This document shows positions 27,259-35,928 of a stretch of DNA of 64,000 nucleotides, piece after piece. Origin of the DNA: Kibdelosporangium sp. MJ126-NF4 (GTDB lineage Bacteria; Actinomycetota; Actinomycetes; Mycobacteriales; Pseudonocardiaceae). Both the position numbers and the translations under genes were made by a program. The notes below the pieces were generated by a model. That model was not told the origin of the DNA. It did no database searches and saw nothing but the letters and a program-made list of their open reading frames with translations. The number at the start of each line of letters is the position of its first letter. Position 1 is the stretch's first letter. The stretch lies in contig NZ_CDME01000002.1 in the NCBI RefSeq assembly GCF_000826545.1, positions 1,054,001-1,118,000 on the forward strand, given 5' to 3'.

Positions 27259-28185
27259 ATGGCCGAGCAGGGGCTGCTCGCCGGGATCGGCTGGACCCGC
27301 GCGGTCAGGCTGGACGGGCTGACCGCGGGCGACGACGCCGAGGTGTGGCTGAAGCTGGAAGCGGCGAACCCGACCGGCTCGTACAAGGACCGGATGGCGC
27401 TGGCGATGGTCCGCGGCGCCGAGGCCAGTGGCCGATTACGGCAGGGACAGATCGTCGTGGAGGCGACCGGCGGCAGTACCGGCGCCTCCCTCGCGCTGGT
27501 GTGCGCGGTGACCCGGCATCCGCTGCGGCTGGTCACCTCGGACGCGTTCGCGCCGGAGAAGCTGTCGGCGATGCGGGCCTTCGGTGCCGAGGTCGACCTG
27601 GTGACCAGTCCGCCCGGCGGGTTCCGGCCGGAGTTGTGGCCGCAGTTGATCGAGTTGGCCCGGCTGGTCGCCGACCAGGTGGAGGGCTTTGCCACCGACC
27701 AGTTCCACAACCCGGACGTGATCAATGCCTACAAGGCGCTCGGCTACGAGGTGGCCGCCCAGGTCCCTGGCCAGATCGACGCGTTCTGCGTCGCCGTCGG
27801 CACCGGCGGCTGCCTGATCGGCGCCGGGCGTGCGCTGCGGCAGCGGTTCCCGTCGATGCTGCGGGTGGCGGTGGAGCCCGCCGAGTCGTGCGTGCTGTCG
27901 GGTGGACAGCCGGGCACGCATCGCATCGAAGGCGCGGGGATCGGCTTCTGGCCGCCGCTGCTGCAGCCGTATGACTTCGACGAGGTGATCACGGTGTCCA
28001 CCGAGGAGGCGTGTGAGATGGCCCGTGTGGCCGCTGCGGAGTACGGCCTGTTCTCCGGCCCGTCGACCGGCGCCAACCTGGTGGCCGCGGCCCGGCTGGC
28101 CCGGCGTCTCGGCCGGGGGCACCGCGTGCTGACCGTCCAGGTCGACAGCGGGCTGAAGTATCTGTCCTGCGGCTTGTTCGAATAG
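27259..28185 (+). CDS. PLP-dependent cysteine synthase-family enzyme
   Basis: Fold-type II PLP enzyme of 308 residues. The Schiff-base lysine is Lys43 in NPTGSYKDRMA. The substrate loop EATGGSTGASLA and the phosphate-binding GTGGCLIGAG are in place. The Ser/Thr-rich GPSTGANL near the C-terminus is typical. Related proteins include cysteine synthase, cystathionine beta-synthase-like and diaminopropionate-forming enzymes, so the reaction is not fixed. It starts 5 bp after ppm1 and ends before a bidirectional terminator. Confidence 0.85.
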   Translation: MAEQGLLAGIGWTRAVRLDGLTAGDDAEVWLKLEAANPTGSYKDRMALAMVRGAEASGRLRQGQIVVEATGGSTGASLALVCAVTRHPLRLVTSDAFAPEKLSAMRAFGAEVDLVTSPPGGFRPELWPQLIELARLVADQVEGFATDQFHNPDVINAYKALGYEVAAQVPGQIDAFCVAVGTGGCLIGAGRALRQRFPSMLRVAVEPAESCVLSGGQPGTHRIEGAGIGFWPPLLQPYDFDEVITVSTEEACEMARVAAAEYGLFSGPSTGANLVAAARLARRLGRGHRVLTVQVDSGLKYLSCGLFE

Positions 28186-28304
28186 TCGGCCGGTACGCGG
28201 GGTGCCGCTGTGTGCGACTTCTGTTGCCCAACTATTGTTGGACCATGGCTCGTGCAGGAACCTGCAACCGGGCATTAGGTCACGACCTGTCGCCCGATAT
28301 GAGT

Positions 28305-28337
28305 AACCCCGCCCAGGCGGGAGGTCTGGGCGGGGTT
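28305..28337. terminator. Bidirectional hairpin terminator
   Basis: AACCCCGCCCAG and CTGGGCGGGGTT form perfect 12-nt arms with a 9-nt loop, flanked by TTT, between the convergent PLP-enzyme gene and rbpA. Confidence 0.88.
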
Positions 28338-28355
28338 TGTCGTGGTGGGAGCGAA

Positions 28356-28700
28356 CTACGCGGTGCGGCTGCGCCTGCCGCGGAGTTCTTCAAGCCGTTC
28401 GGTGAGCAAGTCCTCAAGCTCCGGAATGGTCCGGCGCTCAAGCAGCATGTCCCAGTGGGTCCTCGGAGGCTTGACCTTCTTCGGCTCGGGCAGGGAACCG
28501 TCGATCATCTTGGATTCCAGCCCGTGGAGTCGACACTCCCACACCGGCGGCACTTCGGCGTCGTCCGAGAAGGGGACCTCGAAATCGTGGTCCTTCGGGC
28601 ACGCATACCTGACCGTACGACGCGGCGCGAGATCATGGTTCCGGTCAGTCTCGTAACTGACCGCTCCCAGCCGGCTTCCACGGAGAACACGGTCGGCCAT
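28356..28700 (-). CDS. rbpA: RNA polymerase-binding protein RbpA
   Basis: Essential transcription factor of actinobacteria that stabilises the RNA polymerase holoenzyme with group I/II sigma factors and tunes rifampicin response. Length 114 residues. Seen are the N-terminal tail with RGSRLGAVSYETDR, the core zinc-ribbon-like domain (YACPKDHDFEVPF, WECRLHG), the basic linker KKVKPPRTHWDML and the C-terminal sigma-interaction helix (RTIPELEDLLTERLEELR). AAAGGA lies before the ATG. A sigma-R-type promoter is visible about 60 bp upstream. Confidence 0.96.
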   Translation of the reverse strand: MADRVLRGSRLGAVSYETDRNHDLAPRRTVRYACPKDHDFEVPFSDDAEVPPVWECRLHGLESKMIDGSLPEPKKVKPPRTHWDMLLERRTIPELEDLLTERLEELRGRRSRTA

Positions 28701-28759
28701 GGCGGTGTCCTTTCGTTCGGCCCGAGTCCCCTCGGGCCAGGGTGGTGCTCACTGTCCGC

Positions 28760-28786
28760 AACGAACGGAACGGCCGGAAGATTCCC
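28760..28786 (-). promoter_or_regulatory. Sigma-R (SigH)-type promoter of rbpA
   Basis: On the minus strand GGGAAT (28786-28781), an 18-nt spacer and GTT (28762-28760) match the GGGAAT-N18-GTT consensus. The expected start leaves a leader of roughly 50 nt. rbpA of Streptomyces is known to be under sigma-R control. Confidence 0.75.
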
Positions 28787-29057
28787 TTCCCCGGCACTTC
28801 GTCGCGCACAGTGACATGTTTCACCCGTCAACAACAGCTTCCTCCTAAGGGAGGCAATCGGCGCGGGAAAGTGACGCGTTATCCCACAATCGACACCAAC
28901 ATCTCACCCGTTCGGAGGAGTTAGTTCACAGGTCAGTCCAGGATCTGCGGGTACCCGGCCCGGTCCGACTGTAAACGCCGATCGGACGGGTGATAAATCA
29001 TGACTTCGGGTAGTCGGTTGTACTCAAATACGGACGGTACTCAGCGTTTATCCATTG
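28787..29057. other. Non-coding upstream region of rbpA
   Basis: No gene seen. A small CCTCC-TAAG-GGAGG hairpin lies near 28850-28864. The rest up to the MFS stop codon shows no repeat, RNA or motif that I can name. Confidence 0.4.
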
Positions 29058-30461
29058 TCACGCCTTGCTCTCGAGTGTTCGTGGCACGGTGTTACCGACC
29101 GCTTCGATGGCTCGCTTCACCGGTACGAACAGCATCAGTATGAAGCCAACCGCGAAGAAGATCACCAGCGAGATGATCGCGTACCGGTAGGACCCGGTGT
29201 TCTGGGCCATGAACGCGAACAGCAGCGGCCCCAGCCACGAGGTCGCCCGCTCGCCGACCTCGTAGACGGAGAAGTACTGCGCCTCCTTGCCCGGCGGGAT
29301 CATGTGGCTGAACAACGCGCGGGCCAGTGCGTTGGTGCCGCCGAGGACCAGGCCGATGCCCGCGGCCACGGCGTAGAACTGCAACTGCTGGCCCGCCTGC
29401 ACGAAGAAGGCCCCGCCGATCACCACGACCCAGATGGCCAGGCTGACCAGGATGGTCCGCTTCGCGCCGATCCGGCGGGCGATCCGGCCGTGCACGACGC
29501 CGCCGATGTAGGCGACGAACTGCACGATCAGGATGGTCGTGATCAGCACCTGCTGGTCGAGCTTGAGCTCCTCGCTGCCGTACTGGGCGGAGACGTTGGC
29601 GACCGTGGCGATGCCGTCGGTGAAGATCAGGTAGGTGCCCAGGAAGGCCAGCGTGAGCGGGAACGCCCTGGCGCCGCGCAGTGTGCTGATCAGCTCCTTG
29701 AAGCCCGAGGTGACGGCTGACGTGCCTGGTTCGGGGCTGTGCGTGGGCTGGTGGTTGCTGAGCCGTCGCAGCGGGATGAGGGTGAACGCCGCCCACCAGA
29801 TGCCCGAGGTCAGGAACGCGATCCGGGCCGCGGTGGACTCGTCGACGCCGATGCTGTCGCCGAACAGCACGAGTACCAGTTGCAGTGCGAGCGCGGCGCC
29901 ACCACCGAGGTAGCCGAACGCCCAGCCCTTGGTGGACAGGTCGTCGCGTTCGTCCGCGGCGGCGATGTCGGGGATGAAGGAGTAGTAGATGGCCACCGAG
30001 GTGCCGAAGCAGATGTTGCCGAGGATGAACAGCAGCGCGCCGAGCTGCCAGTTCTCGCCCGCGACCAGGGCGAGCAGCGCGGTGGCTGCCGATCCGGCGA
30101 ACGCGAAGGCGGCCAGCATCCGCTTCTTGTTGTGGGAGCGGTCGGCGATCGCGCCCATCAGCGGCACGATCAGCACCTGGATCACGGTGGCGAACGACAG
30201 CAGGTAGCCCCACAGCGACCCGGCCGGGAACTGCCACCCGAACAGGGAGACATCACAGTTGCGGAGCTTGTCGCCCGCCGGGCACGGGTCGGTGCCGTTG
30301 AGGCTGGTGTCGGCCTTGGCCGCGGTCGCGGCGACCGCGGTGAGGTACAGCGAGCCGAAGACAGTGGTCACCGAGGTCGGGAAGACCGAGTTCGCCCAGT
30401 CGTACCAGACCCAGCCGCGCTGTTCCCGCTTGCGGATCTGGGCGTCTGTCGTCGTGCTCAC
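29058..30461 (-). CDS. MFS transporter, UMF1/Atg22-like family
   Basis: Membrane transporter of about 467 residues. The N-terminal WVWYDWANSVFPTSVTTVF motif is the hallmark of the UMF1 (Atg22-like) branch of the major facilitator superfamily. About twelve hydrophobic helices follow, with a cytoplasmic basic loop ADRSHNKKRML after helices 2-3. GGGGAGGA lies 5 nt before the GTG at 30461 on the minus strand; residues further upstream in the open frame are not helix-like. It is divergent from the Rpf-like gene. Vacuolar Atg22 exports amino acids in yeast; the bacterial substrate is unknown. Confidence 0.88.
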   Translation of the reverse strand: MSTTTDAQIRKREQRGWVWYDWANSVFPTSVTTVFGSLYLTAVAATAAKADTSLNGTDPCPAGDKLRNCDVSLFGWQFPAGSLWGYLLSFATVIQVLIVPLMGAIADRSHNKKRMLAAFAFAGSAATALLALVAGENWQLGALLFILGNICFGTSVAIYYSFIPDIAAADERDDLSTKGWAFGYLGGGAALALQLVLVLFGDSIGVDESTAARIAFLTSGIWWAAFTLIPLRRLSNHQPTHSPEPGTSAVTSGFKELISTLRGARAFPLTLAFLGTYLIFTDGIATVANVSAQYGSEELKLDQQVLITTILIVQFVAYIGGVVHGRIARRIGAKRTILVSLAIWVVVIGGAFFVQAGQQLQFYAVAAGIGLVLGGTNALARALFSHMIPPGKEAQYFSVYEVGERATSWLGPLLFAFMAQNTGSYRYAIISLVIFFAVGFILMLFVPVKRAIEAVGNTVPRTLESKA

Positions 30462-30604
30462 TCCGGTCCTCCCCGTCGGTTGGTACGCGGACTGTACTGG
30501 TCGGTTTCCCGGACGGGTGATCGACTGGGGGATGCGGTATCGAATGTTCACGCCGGAGTGACTCGCCGAGCGAATCATAACGATGTCATCTACCTTCGGC
30601 GACC

Positions 30605-30967
30605 ATGACAAAACGGCTCGTTATTGCCTGTTTGGTGATCGCAACCGTGATGGCACCGCAGGCGTGGGCCGACCCGCCGGTCAATGACTGGGGTCGGCTG
30701 CGCAAGTGTGAATCGAATGGCCGCTACGAGGCGAAAGGCAAGCACTACGGCGCGTACCAGTTCAACCTCGACACGTGGCGCAGCGTGGGCGGCCAGGGCT
30801 ACCCACACCAGGCCACCCCGGATGAACAGGACTACCGAGCGTTGTACCTCTACCGGATGCGCGGCTGGCAGCCGTGGACCTGTGCACGCAAGCTGAAGCT
30901 GCGTGAAGACCGTGACGCCCGCAGCAAGCGCGTCCCGACCTACGCCGAAGCCGCCTACATCCGTTAG
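30605..30967 (+). CDS. Secreted transglycosylase-like (Rpf-type) protein
   Basis: Exported protein of 120 residues. A 22-residue signal peptide ends MAPQAWA. The rest is one resuscitation-promoting-factor fold: WGRLRKCESNGRYEAKGKHYGAYQFN with the catalytic Glu in CESNG, followed by the WRSVGGQGYPHQATPDEQ helix and the closing RGWQPWTCARK, whose Cys would pair with the first one. These domains cut peptidoglycan glycan strands. There is no LysM or G5 anchor, so it is a minimal form. It ends 10 bp before the convergent phosphodiesterase gene. Confidence 0.88.
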   Translation: MTKRLVIACLVIATVMAPQAWADPPVNDWGRLRKCESNGRYEAKGKHYGAYQFNLDTWRSVGGQGYPHQATPDEQDYRALYLYRMRGWQPWTCARKLKLREDRDARSKRVPTYAEAAYIR

Positions 30968-30977
30968 CCGCCAGCCG

Positions 30978-31769
30978 TCAGACAGCGGGGGCTGCCGCGG
31001 GCCACAACCCACGCGCTCGCAGCACGTCCCTGAGGATCTCGGGGCGGTCGGTGACCAGCCCGTCGACCCCGAGGTCCAGCAACCGGTTCATCTGCGGGGC
31101 GTCGTCGATCGTCCACACGTGCACTTCCATGCCCCGCCTGTGCGCCGCGGTGACCAGGCGCCGGTCGACCACCGTCAGCCGGCCCTGGTTGACCGGGACC
31201 TGCGCCATCCGGCCGCGGATCGCACGCCACGCCCTCGGCGCCCACACCCGTCCGGCCGCCCACAGCGCGGCGACCGACTGGGGCCCCATCGAGGTCATCA
31301 GACGCGGGCCCATGCGGGTGCGCAGCCGCTGCAGCCGTGAGTCGGAGAACGAGGCGAGGCACACCCGGTTGAGCGCACCGGTGCGCCGCAGCGTGCGCAC
31401 CACGGGCTCGACGGCCGAGTCGGCCTTCACATCGATGTTGATCAGGGCGTCCGGCAGTTCCTCGAGCAGGTCCTCCAAGCGGCAGACCGGTTCGCGGCCG
31501 CCGATCCTGGCGGTGCGGACGCTGCGCCACGGCTGCCGGGCGAGGACTCCGCGCCCGTCGGTGGTGCGGTCGAGCTTGTCGTCGTGGTGCACCACCACCA
31601 CACCGTCGGACGTGGCGTGCACGTCGGTCTCCAGATAGTGGTAGCCCTCCTGCACGGCGCGCTTGAACGCGCTGAGGGAGTTCTCCATGTTCTCGAGGTC
31701 GCCGAGATGCCACCCGCGGTGGGCGAACGCCCGCGGGTAGGGTCCGGCCAGATAGTCGTGGTCGCGCAC
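30978..31769 (-). CDS. Glycerophosphodiester phosphodiesterase
   Basis: GDPD enzyme of about 263 residues that releases glycerol 3-phosphate from glycerophosphodiesters. The catalytic region is FAHRGWHLGDLENMENS with the first His, then the metal residues of YLETDVHATSDGVVVVHHDDKLDRTTDG containing E, D and the second catalytic His; INIDVK and the C-terminal VDGLVTDRPEIL follow. The GTG at 31769 (VRDHDYL) begins where family members usually begin; the frame is open to an ATG at 31838, giving 286 residues. No signal peptide, so cytoplasmic. Confidence 0.9.
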   Translation of the reverse strand: MRDHDYLAGPYPRAFAHRGWHLGDLENMENSLSAFKRAVQEGYHYLETDVHATSDGVVVVHHDDKLDRTTDGRGVLARQPWRSVRTARIGGREPVCRLEDLLEELPDALINIDVKADSAVEPVVRTLRRTGALNRVCLASFSDSRLQRLRTRMGPRLMTSMGPQSVAALWAAGRVWAPRAWRAIRGRMAQVPVNQGRLTVVDRRLVTAAHRRGMEVHVWTIDDAPQMNRLLDLGVDGLVTDRPEILRDVLRARGLWPAAAPAV

Positions 31770-31836
31770 ATAATGAGTGTGCACCGGCGGCGTGGCGGAT
31801 GGGTGGCAACACGATGTCCAGATACGGTCAATTGCC

Positions 31837-32235
31837 ATGACAGTGGTTACCGGGACGGAATCGCCCGGGGAATCCCCAATGCATGGGGACCCAATGCAGC
31901 GGGACCCGCTGCGCGGGGAGCCGAGGCACTGTGGCTGGTGTGGCCGCAGGCTGCCGGACGAGGACAGGGTCGGCAGGCCGCGGCGGTACTGCGCGCAGCC
32001 GTGTCGGCAACGGGCCTACGAGCGCCGGTCGGCGCTGCAGCGCAGTGGCCTTCCTGACGACGCCGTCGTGTTGTCGACCGCGGAACTGGCGGACCTGCAG
32101 GACCGGTTGTTCCAACTGCGGTGCGCGGCCGAGGATGTGGTGACCGCGGCGCAGGACGGGGCGGACGCGGCCGAGCTGGGGCGGCTGGCCGCGCAGATCC
32201 TGCGTTCGGCTGATGCACTGGAGCGTCTGCGCTGA
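31837..32235 (+). CDS. Zinc-ribbon-type hypothetical protein
   Basis: Small protein of 132 residues, not assigned to a named family. A cysteine set HCGWCGRRLPDEDRVGRPRRYC followed by QPCRQRAYERR suggests a zinc finger with a basic helix. The C-terminal half (LADLQDRLFQLRCAAEDVV) is likely a coiled coil. Similar actinobacterial proteins are annotated as hypothetical. It may start at ATG 31837 or at ATG 31879, which has GGGGA at 7 nt. It is divergent from the phosphodiesterase gene. Confidence 0.7.
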   Translation: MTVVTGTESPGESPMHGDPMQRDPLRGEPRHCGWCGRRLPDEDRVGRPRRYCAQPCRQRAYERRSALQRSGLPDDAVVLSTAELADLQDRLFQLRCAAEDVVTAAQDGADAAELGRLAAQILRSADALERLR

Positions 32236-32308
32236 CGGGGGCAGTCGGCTACGCTTCGTGCGCGCGTGACAAGACAACCTGCTTTGTTGAGATCTTGCGA
32301 GGGTGTTA

Positions 32309-34003
32309 GTGAGCGACGACAGCGCCTCATTGGGCGAGGTGCTGGCGGCCAGCGATATCGCTTTTGCCGTCACCGACCAGCGGTGCCGGGTGAAGTGGGC
32401 CAACCCACGGATGGCCGACCTGCTCGGGCTGACCGCGGAGCAGAGTGTGGGGCGGTCCCTGCCCGCACTGTTGGCCGGCGCGCCCGATTCGACGACCGAC
32501 GAGGCGGTCGTGGTCTCGTGGCGTTCCCGCGACGACGGCGACCACCTGTGGCTGGAGATCACGTGCGTCGCCGTGGCCGAGTCCGACCTGCTGTTCCGCG
32601 CGGTGGACGTGACCCGCTGGCGTGACCAGGAGCTGCGCGCGGCCAAGCTGGGGCACCGGCACGAGGACCTGCTCCGGATGGTGGAGGAGGACCCGCTGAC
32701 CGGGCTGCCCAACCGGCGGGCGCTGACCAGGGAACTGGAGCGGCAGCTGGCACTGGGTGTGCGGGGCGCGTTGCTGCTGCTGGACCTGGACAACTTCAAG
32801 GACATCAACGACCTGCGTGGGCATCCCGCGGGTGACCGGGTGATGTGCACGCTGGCGAACCTGCTGCGCGACCGGCTGACCGACGGGCAGGTCGTCGGCC
32901 GTCTGGGTGGCGACGAGTTCGCGGTCGTGTTGCCCGGCGCGGACGAGCGTGAAGCGGTCACGGTGGCCGACCGGCTGCGGACCGCGGTCGCGGCGGTGCC
33001 GTTGAGCGGCGGTTCGGGCGCGACACGCACGACGATCAGCGCGGGTGTGGCGCGGTTCGACTCGGGGGAGAGCTGGCAGGCGATCCTGGCGAACGCGGAC
33101 CTGGCGCTGTACGCGTCGAAAGCGGCCGGGCGTAACAGGGTTACCGTCTACGAGCAGGGGCACTACACGGACACCGCGCTGCGGGTGTCGGTGCTGGACC
33201 GCCTGCGGGGCGCGTTGCAGGACGGCGGTTTCGCGCTGCACGCCATGCCGATGGTCAAGCTCGCCAGCGGGCGTGTGGTCGGGCACGAGCTGTTGCTTCG
33301 GTTGGAGGACAACAAGCATCCCCGGCTGGGCCCGGGGGAGTTCCTGCCCGCGGCCGAACGCAGCGACCTGGTGCTGGACATCGACCGCTGGGTGGCGGGC
33401 ACGGCGATCGACGCGTTGGTGGAGCACCCGTACCCGGGGCTGCGGTTCAACGTGAACGTGTCCGGCCGCACGCTGGAGGACGAGGACTTCGGTGACTTCG
33501 TGCTCGACCGGATCGCGGCGGCCGGGGTGGCGCCGGGACGGCTGGGCTTCGAGATCACCGAGACGGCCGCGGTGACGAACCTGGACGCGGCCCGCAGCCT
33601 CGCCCAGCAGCTGCGTGCCAGCGGCTGCCGGATCACCCTGGACGACTTCGGCTCGGGCTTCGGCTCGTTCGTGCACCTCAAGCAACTGCCGATCACCGGG
33701 TTGAAGATCGACGGCGAGTTCGTGCACGGCATCGACTACGGCAGCCGGGACACGGTGCTGGTGAGCGGGATCGTGGACATCGCGCGGGGCCTGGGCCTGT
33801 CGGTGGTCGCGGAGTGGGTCGAGCGGCCGACACAGGTGCAGGCGCTGTCACGGCTGGGTGTGCGGGTGGCGCAGGGATTCCACCTCGGCAGGCCGGAGCC
33901 GTTGAACGTGCTGCTGTCGCGTCCGAACGTCGGCTGGCCGCAGCGGCCGCAGTCGATGGAGGAAGCCGCGGAGCAGAACCGGGCCCGCGCGGAGAACGCC
34001 TGA
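32309..34003 (+). CDS. PAS-GGDEF-EAL cyclic-di-GMP enzyme
   Basis: Cytoplasmic signalling protein of 564 residues. A PAS domain (residues ~10-115) precedes a GGDEF domain with an intact GGDEF motif at about 200-204 and an EAL domain from about 315. In the EAL domain the first motif is HELLLRL with Glu327; downstream residues are present, including NVSGRTL, EITETA, DDFGSGFGS, KIDGEFV, EWVER and QGFHLGRP. Thus both synthesis and breakdown of cyclic di-GMP look possible. The GTG at 32309 lies 5 nt after GCGAGGG. The PAS signal is unknown. Confidence 0.93.
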   Translation: MSDDSASLGEVLAASDIAFAVTDQRCRVKWANPRMADLLGLTAEQSVGRSLPALLAGAPDSTTDEAVVVSWRSRDDGDHLWLEITCVAVAESDLLFRAVDVTRWRDQELRAAKLGHRHEDLLRMVEEDPLTGLPNRRALTRELERQLALGVRGALLLLDLDNFKDINDLRGHPAGDRVMCTLANLLRDRLTDGQVVGRLGGDEFAVVLPGADEREAVTVADRLRTAVAAVPLSGGSGATRTTISAGVARFDSGESWQAILANADLALYASKAAGRNRVTVYEQGHYTDTALRVSVLDRLRGALQDGGFALHAMPMVKLASGRVVGHELLLRLEDNKHPRLGPGEFLPAAERSDLVLDIDRWVAGTAIDALVEHPYPGLRFNVNVSGRTLEDEDFGDFVLDRIAAAGVAPGRLGFEITETAAVTNLDAARSLAQQLRASGCRITLDDFGSGFGSFVHLKQLPITGLKIDGEFVHGIDYGSRDTVLVSGIVDIARGLGLSVVAEWVERPTQVQALSRLGVRVAQGFHLGRPEPLNVLLSRPNVGWPQRPQSMEEAAEQNRARAENA

Positions 34004-34011
34004 CCTGGGTG

Positions 34012-34040
34012 TAGTGCGGGGTTCCGTGAACACCGCACTA
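34012..34040. terminator. Hairpin between convergent genes
   Basis: TAGTGCGGGGTTC and GAACACCGCACTA pair over 13 positions with one mismatch and a 3-nt loop, after the GGDEF-EAL gene and overlapping the end of the tetR gene. Confidence 0.7.
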
Positions 34041-34673
34041 GTGATTGCTGTGTGGCGGTGACGTGAGCCGTAGCCTGATCCGGACGCGGTCGCGGACCAG
34101 GCCGAGTAGCCGCAGCCGCCACATCTGGGCAAGCCGTGCGCACTGTTCACACTCGCCGGTCATCGCCAGCGACAGCAGGTGCGTGCCGGTCAACTCGGCG
34201 ACGATCGCCTCGGCGGCGGCGCGCACGTCGATGTCGGCTTGCAGCTCACCCGCCTGCTCCGCCGCCCGAAGCAGGTCGCGCACGATCGCCACCGACCCGG
34301 TGAACTGGCTCGCCGCGGCCACTTCGAACAGGCCTGCCTCCAACACCAGTCTGCTGCCCGCGCGGACGACCGGGTCGGCGCGCATCCGTTCGGCGAGTTC
34401 GAACGAAAGGTCGACGAGAGCCTGTGTCGGTCCGGTGCCGCGTTCGCCGACGTCGTGCCGTACTTCGTGCCACAGCAGCGATTGTCGTTCGATCACGGCG
34501 AGCGCGAGGGCGTTCTTCGACGGGAAATGGCAGTACAGTGCGCCTTTGGTCACCTCGGCGCGGTCGCACACCTCCTGCAGGCTCGCCGCGGCGAACCCGT
34601 CCCGGTCGAAGAGCACGGCGGCCGCGGCGACCAGGTTTCCCCGGGTCGTGGCGCCGGTGTGTTTGTCGTTCAC
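34038..34673 (-). CDS. ScbR/ArpA-type TetR repressor (gamma-butyrolactone receptor-like)
   Basis: TetR-fold regulator of 211 residues. The HTH AASLQEVCDRAEVTKGALYCHFPSKNALALAV and the ligand-domain stretch MRADPVVRAGSRLVLEAGLF resemble ScbR/ArpA autoregulator receptors, which bind gamma-butyrolactone-type signals and control antibiotic genes. The start is GTG at 34673 with AGGGGA close upstream. It is encoded 20 bp after the SnoaL-like gene on the same strand, so both are probably co-transcribed. No butyrolactone synthase (AfsA-like) gene is present in the window. Confidence 0.82.
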   Translation of the reverse strand: MNDKHTGATTRGNLVAAAAVLFDRDGFAAASLQEVCDRAEVTKGALYCHFPSKNALALAVIERQSLLWHEVRHDVGERGTGPTQALVDLSFELAERMRADPVVRAGSRLVLEAGLFEVAAASQFTGSVAIVRDLLRAAEQAGELQADIDVRAAAEAIVAELTGTHLLSLAMTGECEQCARLAQMWRLRLLGLVRDRVRIRLRLTSPPHSNH

Positions 34674-34693
34674 GATGTCCCCTGAATCGAGAA

Positions 34694-35146
34694 TCAGACG
34701 AGCTGGGCGCGGCCGAGTGCGAGGCCCGCGGTGAGCGAGTCGGGGATCAGCCAACACTCCCGAACCTGACCGTCCCGTGTGGACACCGAGATGACCAGGT
34801 CGAGCGCGACCAACCGGTCGGACGACCCGATGCGGCAGCGTGCCCGGCCGATCATGACGGCGTCGTCGCCGTCGACGACCAGCCTGCGGACCGTGATCGC
34901 CTCGGGCGGCAGCGAATCGAAGAACGCCAAGAAGAACGACTCCACCTCGCGTCGCGAGCGGGTGCCGTCGCCCCAGTGCGTGAAGGGCAGGCCGCTGGCC
35001 CGCCACTCCACCTTGGTGGCGAACAGTCTGGCCAGTCCGGCTGCGTCCTTCGCACCGAACCGCACCAGCATCAGCTGGACCAGTTCGAGGGTGGACAACG
35101 GTCTCGAACTCACCAGCCAGGCGCCCCTCTCCAGTTGCGCGAACAT
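34694..35146 (-). CDS. SnoaL/NTF2-like protein
   Basis: Cone-shaped alpha+beta barrel protein of 150 residues. TLELVQLMLVRFGAKDAAGLARLFA opens an NTF2-like fold, followed by the W-rich strand KVEWRASG and the helix RSRREVESFFLAFFDSL. Such proteins include polyketide cyclases and ketosteroid-isomerase relatives. GGAGGG sits 8 nt before the ATG at 35146. It precedes the ScbR-type gene in the same direction. A role in a butyrolactone-controlled pathway is inference. Confidence 0.75.
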   Translation of the reverse strand: MFAQLERGAWLVSSRPLSTLELVQLMLVRFGAKDAAGLARLFATKVEWRASGLPFTHWGDGTRSRREVESFFLAFFDSLPPEAITVRRLVVDGDDAVMIGRARCRIGSSDRLVALDLVISVSTRDGQVRECWLIPDSLTAGLALGRAQLV

Positions 35147-35501
35147 GGGTTCTACCCTCCGTAACCGGACGGTAGCAGGGTTGTTGCGCTCGGTGTCCCC
35201 GCTCAGGTGTGATTCGTCTGAATCGGCATCCAATACGCGCCCAAACGGACCATTGCCATACGCAACCTCGGTGATACCGGTGGCGTCGGGTACCAAGGCC
35301 CTGGACGTCGCTAATGGCCCTGGTGACAAAGGTGTGATGATTCTCCAAGTTTCACCCGAAGGGTGCACTCATCGGCCAACCGCGGGTCGAACCAGCGATG
35401 TGTGCGATTTCACCGACTATTTCCTGTCACAACGATCCAGGTCGTGTCTGCTCGCAGTATCACCGCACCGCAGGTTCTGCCGCCAGCACGGCCGGGCCAG
35501 G
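35147..35501. other. Upstream region of the SnoaL-ScbR unit
   Basis: No gene seen. It includes an imperfect dyad GATACCGG / CGGGTACC at 35273-35294 that might be an autoregulator-response site, but the match to known ARE sequences is weak. Confidence 0.35.
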
Positions 35502-35801
35502 ATGCGCCCGGTGGACAGTCGAACGAGGACAGGCCCTACACCGCTGTGGCTGCTGATCCCGCAATTGCGCGAGCGAAAGGGGATGTCGCAGGTCACGCTG
35601 GCCCGGGTGCTGGCGGAGAGATCGGGCAACCCCGCTGTCACCCGGACCGAGATCTCCCGGTGGGAACGCGGCAAGCGCATCCCGGGCCCGTACTGGCGGG
35701 GCTGGCTGAGCGACGTGCTCGACGTGTCGCCAGCCCGGCTGGAAACAGCCGCGAGATCAGCGCGCCGGGTCCGAAGATCACCACAGGAAGGCAATTCCTG
35801 A
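35502..35801 (+). CDS. Small XRE-type helix-turn-helix protein
   Basis: Protein of 99 residues with a lambda-repressor-like domain: LWLLIPQLRERKGMSQVTLARVLAERSG, then VTRTEISRWERGKRIPG, the classic recognition helix. The tail is basic. The ATG at 35502 is preceded by a purine stretch; the GTG at 35511 is possible too. It is divergent from the SnoaL-ScbR pair and upstream of the lamin-tail gene. Function is presumably DNA binding; no target is visible. Confidence 0.72.
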   Translation: MRPVDSRTRTGPTPLWLLIPQLRERKGMSQVTLARVLAERSGNPAVTRTEISRWERGKRIPGPYWRGWLSDVLDVSPARLETAARSARRVRRSPQEGNS

Positions 35802-35928
35802 ATTGGCCCCTTATGACCGAGGTTGACAACCGGAAGCATTGCGTGTGGCAGCCGGGAAGAAACACCAATGAGTGACCCGGTCGCCATTTACCCCGACAAG
35901 TACTCGACCCAGTAGAAAGGAATTCGAC

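Noticed and set aside
28220..28340. Small RNA or short peptide before the rbpA terminator
   Set aside because: A few short hairpins are present, but no promoter or known RNA motif (for example 6C RNA) could be matched.
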